From CAZKWG01 sp964615375 (GTDB lineage Bacteria > Myxococcota_A > UBA796 > CAZKWG01): a stretch of DNA of 64,000 nt. The stretch lies in contig CAZTOW010000046.1 in assembly GCA_964615375.1 (NCBI GenBank), forward strand, positions 16,243 through 80,242, in the 5' to 3' direction. Positions 52,332-60,851 of the stretch are shown in pieces. Both the position numbers and the translations under genes were made by a program. The number at the start of each line of letters is the position of its first letter. Position 1 is the first letter of the stretch. The notes under the pieces are model-generated. The model saw only the letters and a program-made list of their open reading frames with translations, did no database searches and was not told the origin of the DNA.

Positions 52332-53297
52332 ATGGCCTCGGACGCGCTCATGGTTGTCATGAAGTTCATGAACGACGGTGGAGACCTCATGTGGGTCGTG
52401 GTCGCGCTCACGCCGATCGCGCTCGTCCGGCTTCTGCGACTCGCGCAGCGACAGCGTCAGGGCGAGGCGGTGGCGCTGGCTGCGTGGTTGGCCGTGCCGA
52501 CGGCCCTCGCCGGCCTGGGCGGCCTGGGCGGGATCCTCAGGCTGGAGGGCCTCCGGGAGGCTTTTCGCTGGGGCGTCGTCGAGCGCCAGGGTGCGTTTGC
52601 CGCCATCGGCATCTCGCATACGCACAACCCACCGATCCTGGCGCTCACGGTGGCGAGCGGGCTGTGTGTCTGGAGCGCGGTGAGCGCCGGGCGGGCAGCC
52701 GTCCCTCGTGCCCCGCCTGACCGCAGGATGCGGGTCGCAACCCTGGCCCTCGCGCTCACGACAGCGGCGTTCAGTTGGCAGCATGACCTGGGGTATCTGG
52801 CGCTCCTGGCGTCTGGGGCGCTCGCCCCCCTGGGAGCGTGGACCTTGACCACCCGCGCACCCTCCGACGAGCACGGCCTCCGAGCGAGCGTCACGTCCAC
52901 GCTGTCGGGCCTCCTGGGTGTAACCGCCGCCTGGGCGGCCTCCGCCTTCGCGCTCGATCAACGCCGACTTCATGCGCGTGCGGCACTGGATGAGCAGGAG
53001 GTGTGGGGGGCGCTGGGGCAAAGCGTCCAGACACGCCCGACGGTGGCGCTCTCGACGCTTCCGCCCTCGCTCCATGAGCTCGCCGCGCCCGCGCTTGTGG
53101 GCGTTCTCCTGACTGCGGTGATCGCGGCCAGGGTGCTGATCCCCTTCGTGCGCCAGAGCGACCCACGAGCGCGACGCGACCTGCTGGCCTGCGCGGCGCT
53201 GGTGGCCCTGGCGGGTGGACTCCTCCTGGGGGCGAGTTGGCCTGGCGCGTTCCTCGAGGAGCGCCTCGCGCGCCTGCCGGTGTTGCCGACGCCGTAG
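52332..53297 (+). CDS. Multi-pass membrane protein, cassette component A1
   Basis: A 321-residue protein from ATG 52332 with about seven predicted helices (WVVVALTPIALVRLLRLA, AWLAVPTALAGLGGLGGIL, LLGVTAAWAASAFAL, LLACAALVALAGGLLLGASW). Its closest relative in the window is A2 at 56352; they share (G/D)xxW(V/I)VVALTPI, GGLGG(I/V)LRLE, NPPILALT and SWPGA(F/Y)L. No transporter or channel family is recognised. Asn-Pro-Pro and several Arg-rich loops face the cytoplasm. It lies 58 bp upstream of the B1 stem-loop. Confidence 0.65.
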   Translation: MASDALMVVMKFMNDGGDLMWVVVALTPIALVRLLRLAQRQRQGEAVALAAWLAVPTALAGLGGLGGILRLEGLREAFRWGVVERQGAFAAIGISHTHNPPILALTVASGLCVWSAVSAGRAAVPRAPPDRRMRVATLALALTTAAFSWQHDLGYLALLASGALAPLGAWTLTTRAPSDEHGLRASVTSTLSGLLGVTAAWAASAFALDQRRLHARAALDEQEVWGALGQSVQTRPTVALSTLPPSLHELAAPALVGVLLTAVIAARVLIPFVRQSDPRARRDLLACAALVALAGGLLLGASWPGAFLEERLARLPVLPTP

Positions 53298-53342
53298 GCG
53301 TGGAGGGTCCGAGCCTGGGCTCCCGTGAGCGCTGGGGCCTCG

Positions 53343-54308
53343 ATGCGCGGAGACGACGAAGCCCGGTCACAAGGACCGGGCTTCGTGAGATGGTACACCG
53401 AACCAGGCCCAACCCGCTGTCAGGAGGGCGACCGGGGCGACCCGCTCGCCTGGCAGGAGTCTACCGCGCTGCCCGCGCACCCGAACTTCGGGCCACGGAG
53501 AGGCCGGGCCGTCCCCGAGGTCATGCGCCCGGCGGCGTCACTGGACGACGAGGGCGCGGCGCGCGAGGTCGAGGCCAACGTGAGCGCGAAGCCCGACCCC
53601 TGGGCGACCCGGTTGCAGAAGGTGCGCGACCGGCTCGCGCAGGCGCGGGCGTGGCGGGCGTGGCTGGACGCGGAGCCGGGCCGCATGGCCGTCGAGCTGG
53701 CGCGGCGCGAGGGGGTCAGCGGGCCTCGGGTCTGCCAGGTGACCCGGCTGCTGGATCTGGCGCCGGAGATCATCGCCGACCTGGAGCGCGAGGGGCGGTC
53801 GGGTCCGGTCCCGAGCGAGAAGCAGCTCCGGGCCATCGCGCTGGAGCCGGATCGCCTCTCGCAGGTCCGGCGGTATCGGGGGCTGGTCGAGGCTGAGGAG
53901 CAGGGCGGCGAGGAGGCCGGCGAGGAGGTCGAGCGCGTCGCCGCACCGACCCGGCCGCACCAGCGCGGGTTCCAGCGTGCGCGGGCGCGGTACTACCAGG
54001 GGCTCATCGACGGGGAGACCGTGCGCTCGGAGAGCGACATCGCGCGGATCGAGGGCATCACGTCGTCGCGCGTCGGGCAGGTGCTGGCGCTGCTGAACCT
54101 GGCGCCGCAGATCGTGGCGATCCTGGACGTGCCGGAGGGGCTGGGGCCGACGGTTACGCACCAGGAGGTGTTGAGGATCGCGCGGATCAAGGGGAAGCGC
54201 GAGCAGATGCGCGAGTTCTGGGGGGTGGTCAGCCGGCAGGAGGAGCTGGCGGCGAAGTTGGCTCCTCACCAGCGGCCCGGCGCCATGCGACCAGCGCTAC
54301 CCGCCTGA
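53343..54308 (+). CDS. Tandem-HTH ParB/KorB-like protein, cassette component B1
   Basis: About 321 residues; the start is uncertain (ATG 53343 or GTG 53325), because the frame is already under protein-like constraint upstream of any internal ATG. Two ParB-like HTH units are clear: MAVELARREGVSGPRVCQVTRLLDLAP and ESDIARIEGITSSRVGQVLALLNLAP, separated by an acidic linker (EEQGGEEAGEEVE). Each has the 'GVSxxRVxQ(V/L)LxLLxLAPxI' pattern of the ParB/KorB DNA-binding domain. There is no ParB NTPase box or recombinase domain. The three copies share long nearly identical DNA stretches. A DNA-binding regulator or partition-like role is inferred. Confidence 0.75.
   Translation: MRGDDEARSQGPGFVRWYTEPGPTRCQEGDRGDPLAWQESTALPAHPNFGPRRGRAVPEVMRPAASLDDEGAAREVEANVSAKPDPWATRLQKVRDRLAQARAWRAWLDAEPGRMAVELARREGVSGPRVCQVTRLLDLAPEIIADLEREGRSGPVPSEKQLRAIALEPDRLSQVRRYRGLVEAEEQGGEEAGEEVERVAAPTRPHQRGFQRARARYYQGLIDGETVRSESDIARIEGITSSRVGQVLALLNLAPQIVAILDVPEGLGPTVTHQEVLRIARIKGKREQMREFWGVVSRQEELAAKLAPHQRPGAMRPALPA
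53356..53386 (+). other. Conserved stem-loop at the start of B1
   Basis: A 13-bp perfect stem (left arm ACGAAGCCCGGTC, right arm its exact complement) with a 5-base loop, ACAAG. Homologous structures precede B2 and B3. No T-run follows, so a classical intrinsic terminator is not supported. The following 30 bases, beginning TGGTACACC, are also conserved between copies. Confidence 0.8.
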
Positions 54309-54369
54309 ACGGCACGCTGGCTGGGCGTGCCTCGTAGACAGCGAGCAGAGCATCTGCGAGGATTTGCCC

Positions 54370-54666
54370 ATGGGCCCGAAGTGCCAAGAGATCCGCGCAC
54401 TGTTGAAGCGACTGCCGATATCCGATCGTGGTTGGGTCGTAGTTGATCACTGGGAGGGCGACCTGAGCGCCCTTGGCATCGCGCACACGCGGGATCTCCG
54501 CAGGCTCGTCTACGTGACGACATGGAGGCAAAGCCAAGGTCGGTACAGCTACATCTGTGAAGTGCCGGGCGAGACGTCCGCGCCAACGGACTTCGTCCAC
54601 GGTGAGCGGAAGGAGGACGTCGACGAGGTAACCCTCGTGGATGCCCTGATGCGCCACCTCGGCTGA
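54370..54666 (+). CDS. Small hypothetical protein inside the cassette array
   Basis: A 98-residue protein from ATG 54370 (GAGG at 8 nt). It begins MGPKCQEIRALLKRLPISD and has WVVVDHWEGDL, LVYVTTW and RYSYICEVPG, a small alpha/beta type. It sits between B1 and TA1 where, by comparison with the third copy, an A gene would be expected. No family recognised; an immunity-like or anti-restriction role cannot be judged. Confidence 0.55.
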   Translation: MGPKCQEIRALLKRLPISDRGWVVVDHWEGDLSALGIAHTRDLRRLVYVTTWRQSQGRYSYICEVPGETSAPTDFVHGERKEDVDEVTLVDALMRHLG

Positions 54667-54786
54667 TCTCCATCGCGACACCGGCGGTAAGTGCGACGCT
54701 GGCGGCCCTGGCCGCAGCACCGCTCATCGGGACAGGCTGATCAGGGGTTTCCCCGAATGAGCGTCTCATATGGCTGCCATGAGGCT

Positions 54787-55074
54787 TCAATGTCGCTCGA
54801 TAGACCGCCTACGCTGGTCGTACACCCGAAGGATCCAGAGCACTCCCTCACGGCGCTGGTAGTAGACCCGCATGGGAGGCACCGGCCAGCTCCGCACACT
54901 CGTCCCATCCGAGAGCGTCGCCTCCGGTCCTTCCAGCTCAGCCACGCCGAGCTGTTTCACCGTCGTGAGCACCTCGGCCAGCAGCCTCGCCGCAGCCTGC
55001 GGGTCGCGCGACTCCAGCCAGTCGAGCGCCGCCTCGACGTCCGCGAGCGCGTCTTCGGTCCATCGCACCTTCAC
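54787..55074 (-). CDS. ParE/RelE-superfamily toxin, TA1
   Basis: A 95-residue protein: KVRWTEDALADVEAALDWLESRDPQAAARLL, then RSWPVPPMRVYYQRREGVLWILRVYDQRRRSIERH. This is the ParE-type layout (N-terminal helical hairpin, C-terminal beta-sheet with 'RVYYxRRExxLWILRVYDQRR'). The catalytic residues of RelE are absent, favouring ParE-like gyrase inhibition. The ATG overlaps the antitoxin stop (ATGA). Nearly identical to the toxin at 57401. Confidence 0.9.
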   Translation of the reverse strand: MKVRWTEDALADVEAALDWLESRDPQAAARLLAEVLTTVKQLGVAELEGPEATLSDGTSVRSWPVPPMRVYYQRREGVLWILRVYDQRRRSIERH

Positions 55075-55283
55075 AGGCGCAGGCGGCTTTTGAGCCTGGC
55101 CTCTGCGGCGTCGCCATCGACGCCTTGACCGGCGTCCGCAGCCCGCACCGCTGCCCGAAGTCCCCGATCCTGAGCCTCCGTGAGCGCGGGAGCCTCGTCG
55201 ATGGACTCGAGGACATAGCGTCCAGGCGGCAGGTGTCGCAGGGCTTCAGGGAGGTCGGCGCCGTTCCAGTTGAGGATCGCCAT
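55071..55283 (-). CDS. Antitoxin partner of TA1
   Basis: A 70-residue protein, MAILNWNGADLPEALRHLPPG to EARLKSRLRL, translated upstream of and overlapping the toxin by 4 bp. The first half may be a short DNA-binding or dimerisation module; the second half is helical, acidic then basic, and would wrap the toxin. The WNGADLPEALR... pattern is seen in antitoxins of ParE-type pairs. It is divergent from B2, with the stem-loop between. Confidence 0.8.
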   Translation of the reverse strand: MAILNWNGADLPEALRHLPPGRYVLESIDEAPALTEAQDRGLRAAVRAADAGQGVDGDAAEARLKSRLRL

Positions 55284-55355
55284 GGACCCAGTATAGCGGC
55301 CTCGGGAAGCTGCGTCAGCCTCGAGCGCGCAGCCGGGGGCTGCCGCACGCATCTC

Positions 55356-56312
55356 GTGCTGGCCAGAAACAACGAAGCCCGGTCACCAGGACCGGGCTTC
55401 GTGAGATGGTACACCGTACCAGGCCCGACCCGCTGTCACGAGGAGGGCGCCGACGCCCTGATCGCGTGGCAGGAGTCTACCGCGCTGCCGCCGCATCCGG
55501 GTCTGGGGCCGAGGAGAGGGCGGGCGGACCCAGAGGTCATGCGGCCGGCGGCATCGCTGGACGACGCGGGCGCGGCGCGCGAGGTCGAGGTCGAGGTGTG
55601 CGTGAAGCCCGACCCCTGGGCGACCCGCCTGCAGAAGGTCCGCGACCGGCTCGCGCAGGCGCGGGCGTGGCGGGCGTGGCTGGACGCGGAGCCGGGCCGC
55701 ATGGCCGTCGAGCTGGCGCGGCGCGAGGGGGTCAGCGGGCCTCGGGTCTGCCAGGTGACCCGGCTGCTGGATCTGGCGCCGGAGATCATCGCCGACCTGG
55801 AGCGCGAGGGGCGGTCGGGTCCGGTCCCGAGCGAGAAGCAGCTCCGGGCCATCGCGCTGGAGCCGGATCGCCTCGCGCAGGTCCGGCGGTATCGGGGGCT
55901 GGTCGAGGCTGGGGAGGGCGGTGAGGAGGCCGGCGAGGAGGTCGAGCGCGCGGCGGCGCCGGCCCGACCGCACCAGCGCGGGTTCCAGCACCTGTTCGCG
56001 CGGGCGAGGTACTACCAGACGCTCATCGACAGCGAGGAGGTTCGCTCCGAGGCAGACATCGCGCGGATCGAGGGGATCACGTCGTCGCGCGTCGGGCAAG
56101 TACTGGCGCTGCTGAACCTGGCGCCGCAGATCGTGGCGATCCTGGACGTGCCGGAGGGGCTGGGGCCGACGGTTACGCACCAGGAGGTGTTGAGGATCGC
56201 GCGGATCAAGGGGAAGCGCGAGCAGATGCGCGAGTTCTGGAAACTCGTGTCTGGAGAGGAGCTTCCTCCGAAGCGGACGGAGACCTCCTTGGAACCTCCG
56301 CGTCGGCCATAA
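55356..56312 (+). CDS. Tandem-HTH ParB/KorB-like protein, cassette component B2
   Basis: About 318 residues from a GTG at 55356, just upstream of the stem-loop; the true start is uncertain. Closely related to B1 and B3. In the 45 codons after the hairpin, differences from B1 fall mainly at third codon positions, so this segment is under protein-level constraint. The HTH units and acidic linker are as in B1. The C-terminal tail differs (LVSGEELPPKRTETSLEPPRRP), and A2 follows after 39 bp. Confidence 0.75.
   Translation: MLARNNEARSPGPGFVRWYTVPGPTRCHEEGADALIAWQESTALPPHPGLGPRRGRADPEVMRPAASLDDAGAAREVEVEVCVKPDPWATRLQKVRDRLAQARAWRAWLDAEPGRMAVELARREGVSGPRVCQVTRLLDLAPEIIADLEREGRSGPVPSEKQLRAIALEPDRLAQVRRYRGLVEAGEGGEEAGEEVERAAAPARPHQRGFQHLFARARYYQTLIDSEEVRSEADIARIEGITSSRVGQVLALLNLAPQIVAILDVPEGLGPTVTHQEVLRIARIKGKREQMREFWKLVSGEELPPKRTETSLEPPRRP
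55372..55402 (+). other. Conserved stem-loop at the start of B2
   Basis: A 13-bp perfect stem with the same arm as B1 (ACGAAGCCCGGTC) and loop ACCAG. It lies between the divergent antitoxin TA1 and B2. Confidence 0.8.
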
Positions 56313-56351
56313 CGCATTGCGCCCGACCGTTCGGGCAAGTAGCCTCACAGC

Positions 56352-57398
56352 ATGGTCTCAGACATCCTTTCAGTCATCTTCCCTGCCATCTACAAATTCA
56401 CGCATGAGGGCGGGGACACGACGTGGATCGTGGTCGCGCTCACGCCGATCACGGTTGCCCAGATTCTGCGCCTCGGACGGCGGCTCGTCCGAGGCGAGGT
56501 GGTGACACTGGCCGCATGGGTGCTCTTACCGGCGATCATCGCGGTGGTAGGCGGTCTGGGTGGGGTCCTCAGGCTGGAGGACCTCCGGAATGCACTTGGT
56601 ATGTGCAGCGCCAACTACCCAGGTGGGCTTGCCGCCAACGGTATCGCGAATGCCCACAACCCGCCGATACTGGCGCTCACGCTGGTGAGCGGGCTGTACG
56701 CCTGGAGCGCGGCGTGCGCCGCTCGGGCCGCTGGACCACTCGCTCAGCCAGACCGCCTGTTGCGCGTCGCCACGTTGGTGCTTGCGCTCGCGCTGGCCCT
56801 CTATTGCTGGCGCCTCGACCTGGGAACCCTGGCGCTTCTGGCGTCGGGCCACCTGGCACTCATGGGTGCATGGACGCCGCGCTCGACGGGGTCCATCAGC
56901 GCGACGGGTCTGCGCGCGTGCGCCACGGCCGGGCTGGTCAGAGCGCTCGGGGTGATCGCCGCCTGGACAGCCTCGGCGTTCGCGCTGGACAGACGGCGAC
57001 TCCTGGCACGGGTGGCATTCGACCTTCAGGAGAGCTGGCGCCCGTTTGGCAAGAATGACGCGCACTCGCCACTGCAGGCCCTGCCGATACCTCCCTCGTG
57101 GTTCGAGCTCGCCGTGCCCGCCACCGTGAGCTGCCTCGTGGCCACCGCGATCGCAGCCAGGGTGCTGGTCCCGTTCGTGTACCGATGCGACCAGCGAACA
57201 CGGCGTGACCTGATGGCGTGCGCAACGCTGGTGACCCTGGCCGCTGTACTGCTGGTCGCCGCAAGCTGGCCTGGCGCGTACTTGGATGAGTTCCTCGGGC
57301 GGCTGCTGGTTCTACCCACACCGCAGGCGAGCGGCGCGACGTTCGACGATAGTCACGGTGAACTGGACGCACCGCCCGTAGCAGAGCTTCCCGTGTAG
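56352..57398 (+). CDS. Multi-pass membrane protein, cassette component A2
   Basis: A 348-residue paralog of A1, with about seven helices (DTTWIVVALTPITVAQILRL, LAAWVLLPAIIAVVGGLGGVL, ALGVIAAWTASAFAL, MACATLVTLAAVLLVAASW). The N-terminal extension (MVSDILSVIFPAIYKFTHEGG) differs from A1. It has a longer C-terminal tail and ends 2 bp before the convergent toxin gene of TA2. Confidence 0.65.
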   Translation: MVSDILSVIFPAIYKFTHEGGDTTWIVVALTPITVAQILRLGRRLVRGEVVTLAAWVLLPAIIAVVGGLGGVLRLEDLRNALGMCSANYPGGLAANGIANAHNPPILALTLVSGLYAWSAACAARAAGPLAQPDRLLRVATLVLALALALYCWRLDLGTLALLASGHLALMGAWTPRSTGSISATGLRACATAGLVRALGVIAAWTASAFALDRRRLLARVAFDLQESWRPFGKNDAHSPLQALPIPPSWFELAVPATVSCLVATAIAARVLVPFVYRCDQRTRRDLMACATLVTLAAVLLVAASWPGAYLDEFLGRLLVLPTPQASGATFDDSHGELDAPPVAELPV

Positions 57399-57400
57399 CT

Positions 57401-57688
57401 TCAATGCCGCACGATCGGCTGCCTTCGCTGGTCATAGACCCGAAGGACCCAGAGCGTCCCCTCGCGGCGCTGGTAGTAGATGCGTATCGGCGGTACGGGC
57501 CAGCTCCGCACGCACGTCCCATTCGAGAGCGTCGCCTCCGGCCCTTCCAGCTCAGCCTTGCCGAGGAGTTTCACCGTCGTGAGGATTTCGCCCAGCAGCC
57601 TCGCCGCAGCCTGCGGGTTGCGCGACTCCAGCCAGTCGAGCGCCGCCTCGACATCAGCCAGCGCCTCCTCGGTCCATCGAACCTTCAC
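57401..57688 (-). CDS. ParE/RelE-superfamily toxin, TA2
   Basis: A 95-residue homolog of the toxin at 54787, differing at scattered positions (for example ESRNPQAA versus ESRDPQAA, and KLLGKAELEG versus KQLGVAELEG). The ParE-type C-terminus (IRIYYQRREGTLWVLRVYDQRRQP) is intact. The ATG overlaps its antitoxin stop (ATGA). Confidence 0.9.
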   Translation of the reverse strand: MKVRWTEEALADVEAALDWLESRNPQAAARLLGEILTTVKLLGKAELEGPEATLSNGTCVRSWPVPPIRIYYQRREGTLWVLRVYDQRRQPIVRH

Positions 57689-57897
57689 TGCCGCAGGCGA
57701 CTCTTGAGCCTGGCCTCTGCGACGTCGCCATCGACGCCCTGATCAGCGTCCGCAGCCTGCACCGCCGCGCGAAGGTCCCGATCCTGGGCTTCCGTAAGCA
57801 CAGGAGCCTCGTCGATGGACTCCAGGACATAGCGCCCAGGCGGCAGATGTCTCAGGGCTTCAGGGAGGTCGGCGCCGTTCCAGTTGAGGATTTCCAT
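57685..57897 (-). CDS. Antitoxin partner of TA2
   Basis: A 70-residue protein, MEILNWNGADLPEALRHLPPG to EARLKSRLRQ, nearly identical to the TA1 antitoxin. It is divergent from B3, with about 150 bp between containing the third stem-loop. Confidence 0.8.
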   Translation of the reverse strand: MEILNWNGADLPEALRHLPPGRYVLESIDEAPVLTEAQDRDLRAAVQAADADQGVDGDVAEARLKSRLRQ

Positions 57898-58050
57898 GGG
57901 ATCAGTATAGCGGCCTCGGGCAGCAGCGTCAGCCTCGATCACCACATCTACGGGCGTCCACCCGGCCTTCCGAACCGCTGACTCCGACCTGGACTCGAAG
58001 GAAACCTGGCAGGTCCAAGGCAGCTCTCTGCTCGTGCACTGCCAGAACGC

Positions 58051-58983
58051 ATGTTCAGAAAGTACGAAACCCAGCCGCAATGGCTGGGTTTCGGAAGATG
58101 GTACACCGAACCAGGCCCAACCCGCTGTCAGGAGGGCGACCGCGGCGGTCCGCTCGCCTGGCAGGAGTCTACCGCGCTGCCCGCGCACCCGAACTTCGGG
58201 CCACGGAGAGGGCGGGCGGACCCAGAGGTCATGCGGCCGGAGGCGTCGCTGGACGACGAGGGTGTGGCGCGCGAGGTCGAGGTCGAGGCCAACGTGAGCG
58301 CGAAGCCCGACCCCTGGGCGACCCGCCTGCAGAAGGTCCGCGACCGGCTCGCGCAGGCGCGGGCGTGGCGGGCGTGGCTGGACGCGGAGCCGGGCCGCAT
58401 GGCCGTCGAGCTGGCGCGGCGCGAGGGGGTCAGCGGGCCTCGGGTCTGCCAGGTGACCCGGCTGCTGGATCTGGCGCCGGAGATCATCGCCGACCTGGAG
58501 CGCGAGGGGCGGTCGGGGCCGGTCCCGAGCGAGAAGCAGCTTCGCGCCATCGCGCTGGAGCCGGATCGCCTCGCACAGGTCCGGCGCTATCGGGGGCTGG
58601 TCGAGGCTGGGGAGCAGGGCGGCGAGGAGGCCGGTGAGGAGGTCGAGCGCGTCGTGGCACCGGCCCGGCCGCACCAGCGCGGGTTCCAGCACCTGTTCGC
58701 GCGGGCGCGGTACTACCAGGGGCTCATCGACGGCGAGGAGGTTCGCTCCGAGGCGGACATCGCGCGGATCGAGGGCATCACGTCGTCGCGGGTCGGGCAG
58801 GTGCTGACGCTGCTGAACCTGGCGCCGCAGATCGTGGCGATCCTGGACGTGCCCGAGGGGCTGGGGCCGACGATCACGCACCAGGAGGTGTTGAGGATCG
58901 CGAGGATCAAGGGGAAGCGCGAGCAAATGCGCGAGTTCTGGGGCGTGGTCAGCCGGCAGGAGGAGGGGTTGGCGGCGAAGTGA
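58051..58983 (+). CDS. Tandem-HTH ParB/KorB-like protein, cassette component B3
   Basis: A 310-residue protein from ATG 58051, MFRKYETQPQWLGFGRWYTE, the clearest start of the three. HTH units lie at about 117-141 and 232-258, with an acidic linker between. The stem-loop falls within the first 15 codons. The C-terminus, REFWGVVSRQEEGLAAK, matches B1. It is the last cassette gene; 37 bp downstream begins the lower-GC restriction-modification island on the opposite strand. Confidence 0.8.
   Translation: MFRKYETQPQWLGFGRWYTEPGPTRCQEGDRGGPLAWQESTALPAHPNFGPRRGRADPEVMRPEASLDDEGVAREVEVEANVSAKPDPWATRLQKVRDRLAQARAWRAWLDAEPGRMAVELARREGVSGPRVCQVTRLLDLAPEIIADLEREGRSGPVPSEKQLRAIALEPDRLAQVRRYRGLVEAGEQGGEEAGEEVERVVAPARPHQRGFQHLFARARYYQGLIDGEEVRSEADIARIEGITSSRVGQVLTLLNLAPQIVAILDVPEGLGPTITHQEVLRIARIKGKREQMREFWGVVSRQEEGLAAK
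58065..58093 (+). other. Conserved stem-loop at the start of B3, with compensatory changes
   Basis: A 12-bp perfect stem (left arm CGAAACCCAGCC) and loop GCAAT. Compared with B1/B2, three stem pairs are changed on both sides (G-C to A-T twice, T-A to C-G once), so pairing is kept while sequence and encoded residues change. This is the strongest evidence that the structure is selected. Confidence 0.85.
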
Positions 58984-59020
58984 ACCCAAGCGTATACCCG
59001 TGTGACATCTTTAGCATCGG

Positions 59021-60850
59021 CTATGGATTGTGACCTGGGCTACCAGTTCGTTCAAGCTGCGGCAGGTGCCCAAGCCGCTGAAGCGATGGCACAACTTCTT
59101 GCTCATCAGACAACACCAGATCAAAAATCCAACGCTCGATGATCGTAGACACGAGATCAACATGCACAGCATTGCCAAGTGCCGTGCATGCAGCGCTTCT
59201 GCTTTCTGGTAGCCGCCAATCCGTGGGAAACCCCTGTAACTGAAGTGCCTCACGCAGGAGCAGGTATCTACCACGTCCGGGCACTTCCTGGCCCGGATTT
59301 AGGCCATCCGTGGTCAGATGGGGCACGATCGGCACCTGAGTAGATGTCATTGCAACTAGAGCGGGGACATGCACGAATCGCTTTGCCCGAAGGCCAGAAG
59401 GTCTAAACTGCAGAATATGACCCCACAAGTTCAGCTCGCCGCCGCGGCAGTTCCACTCCAGCTTCTGATGAGAGGCCGGAAGCCGGTAAAGCCGCTCAAG
59501 CCACGCACGCAGCCACACCCGATCCAGCCTCAACCAGAGTTTGAGTGCCCATGCACGATTCTGCCTAATGAACTCAACCTTCCACTCAGGCCACTCATCA
59601 CGACACGCGGCATACTTCGGCCAACTCGCCTTCCACTTTTCCACGCCATCCTCAGTCAACACCTCTTCGGCGAGAAACGCAAGTTCACCCGGCACATACT
59701 TGTCTATGCGCAACCCTCGCGTTTGAACAATGGAACATTGATGGAATGTCCTCAATGCGTCATCGCCACACTTCGCCGGATTCGTTGCGAACGGATACCA
59801 GCGCCAGGGATCCAATTCATACCCCCAAATTGGAAACGAAGGCATTGGTTGGATGCGGTCGTGGAGCTCGCCCTCAGAGAGACCGTTATCATGAGCAGCA
59901 ATCTGGTCAAGGAGCTCGTTCCAGAGGCTGATACAGGCTACCTTGTCTTCGCCAAGCGCAACGGAAACGAGTTCGTCCTCAGCAACACAGGCCGATGACG
60001 AAGAGATGATGGCGCGCAAGCGATCGCGCGACTCTCCATCAATGCGCTCTTGTGCTCTTGTATCCTTGGTCTTCTGTCGATACTCGGACTGGAACGGATG
60101 CCAAGTATCGGGCATCATGGTTGCACAACTACGATGCTGTGCAACCACGAAAAAGCGTTCACGATGATGGGGAAAACCCAGATGGTGTGGCGAAAAAAGA
60201 CCACAGCCATCACCGGCTCCGACGTGCGAGGTCGCCCGAATGTCGTACTCAAGGCCATCTAAGACTTCTTGCACTCTTCGCCATGTATTCCCCTGGTCGT
60301 GACGTTCGAAATTGCCAACATTCTCCAAGAGAACAAAGCGCGGCCGCCGACACTTGATAGCGATTGCGATGAGCCGAAACACTGTTCCATTTAGGTCTTC
60401 GAACCCGCGCTGCGCTCCAGATTTGGAGAATGACTGACATGGAAACCCGGCCATCAGTAGATCGTGCTCGGGTATCACTGCCCCGTCCTCCGTTGGCGCC
60501 CCATCCCACCCACGAAGTTGATCCGTCTCTGGGTCGATCAACAGGTTTAGGTCTCCATGAATTCGCGCCAGTCCCCTTTCGGACCACAGATCTCTCCATA
60601 CAGATTCGCGACATCTGCTCGGAGGAAACAGCTCCCGATAGGTGTCCTCTATTTCAGGGAAGTTCCTCACATAGAGCTCGCGGAGCTCTGCGTTCAGCTC
60701 AGCAGCCAGAACGCACCTGAACTTGATACCCCTACCAGCGCGACCCGAGGCGAGATGCGCTGCCCGATGAAACCCTCCAAGCCCGGCACAGAGATCTACG
60801 AACCGCAGCTCATACGGTGCGCTGTGCCCTGCGATGTGTTCGAAGTTCAT
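59021..60850 (-). CDS. dcm: DNA (cytosine-5)-methyltransferase
   Basis: About 609 residues from ATG 60850; an in-frame GTG at 60904 would add 18. C5-methyltransferase motifs are in order: RFVDLCAGLGGFHRAAHL (I), DLLMAGFPCQSFSKSG (IV, catalytic PCQ Cys), FVLLENVGNF (VI, ENV), HHRERFFVVA (VIII) and ALGNAVHVDLVS (X). The region between VIII and IX, which carries the target-recognition domain, is unusually long (about 300 residues). G+C is about 56%, far below the neighbours. It is the modification enzyme of the Z1/DUF4420-type island upstream on the same strand. Confidence 0.95.
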   Translation of the reverse strand: MNFEHIAGHSAPYELRFVDLCAGLGGFHRAAHLASGRAGRGIKFRCVLAAELNAELRELYVRNFPEIEDTYRELFPPSRCRESVWRDLWSERGLARIHGDLNLLIDPETDQLRGWDGAPTEDGAVIPEHDLLMAGFPCQSFSKSGAQRGFEDLNGTVFRLIAIAIKCRRPRFVLLENVGNFERHDQGNTWRRVQEVLDGLEYDIRATSHVGAGDGCGLFSPHHLGFPHHRERFFVVAQHRSCATMMPDTWHPFQSEYRQKTKDTRAQERIDGESRDRLRAIISSSSACVAEDELVSVALGEDKVACISLWNELLDQIAAHDNGLSEGELHDRIQPMPSFPIWGYELDPWRWYPFATNPAKCGDDALRTFHQCSIVQTRGLRIDKYVPGELAFLAEEVLTEDGVEKWKASWPKYAACRDEWPEWKVEFIRQNRAWALKLWLRLDRVWLRAWLERLYRLPASHQKLEWNCRGGELNLWGHILQFRPSGLRAKRFVHVPALVAMTSTQVPIVPHLTTDGLNPGQEVPGRGRYLLLREALQLQGFPTDWRLPESRSAACTALGNAVHVDLVSTIIERWIFDLVLSDEQEVVPSLQRLGHLPQLERTGSPGHNP

Positions 60851-60851
60851 G

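Noticed and set aside
53369..58093. The three stem-loops as ordinary rho-independent terminators of the upstream genes.
   Set aside because: No T-run follows any copy, and each lies within or just before the constrained B reading frame. The upstream genes also differ (A1 in one case, divergent antitoxins in the others).
53325..58983. B genes as serine recombinases or true ParB proteins.
   Set aside because: They have ParB-like HTH units but no recombinase catalytic domain and no ParB box (GERR-type) motif.
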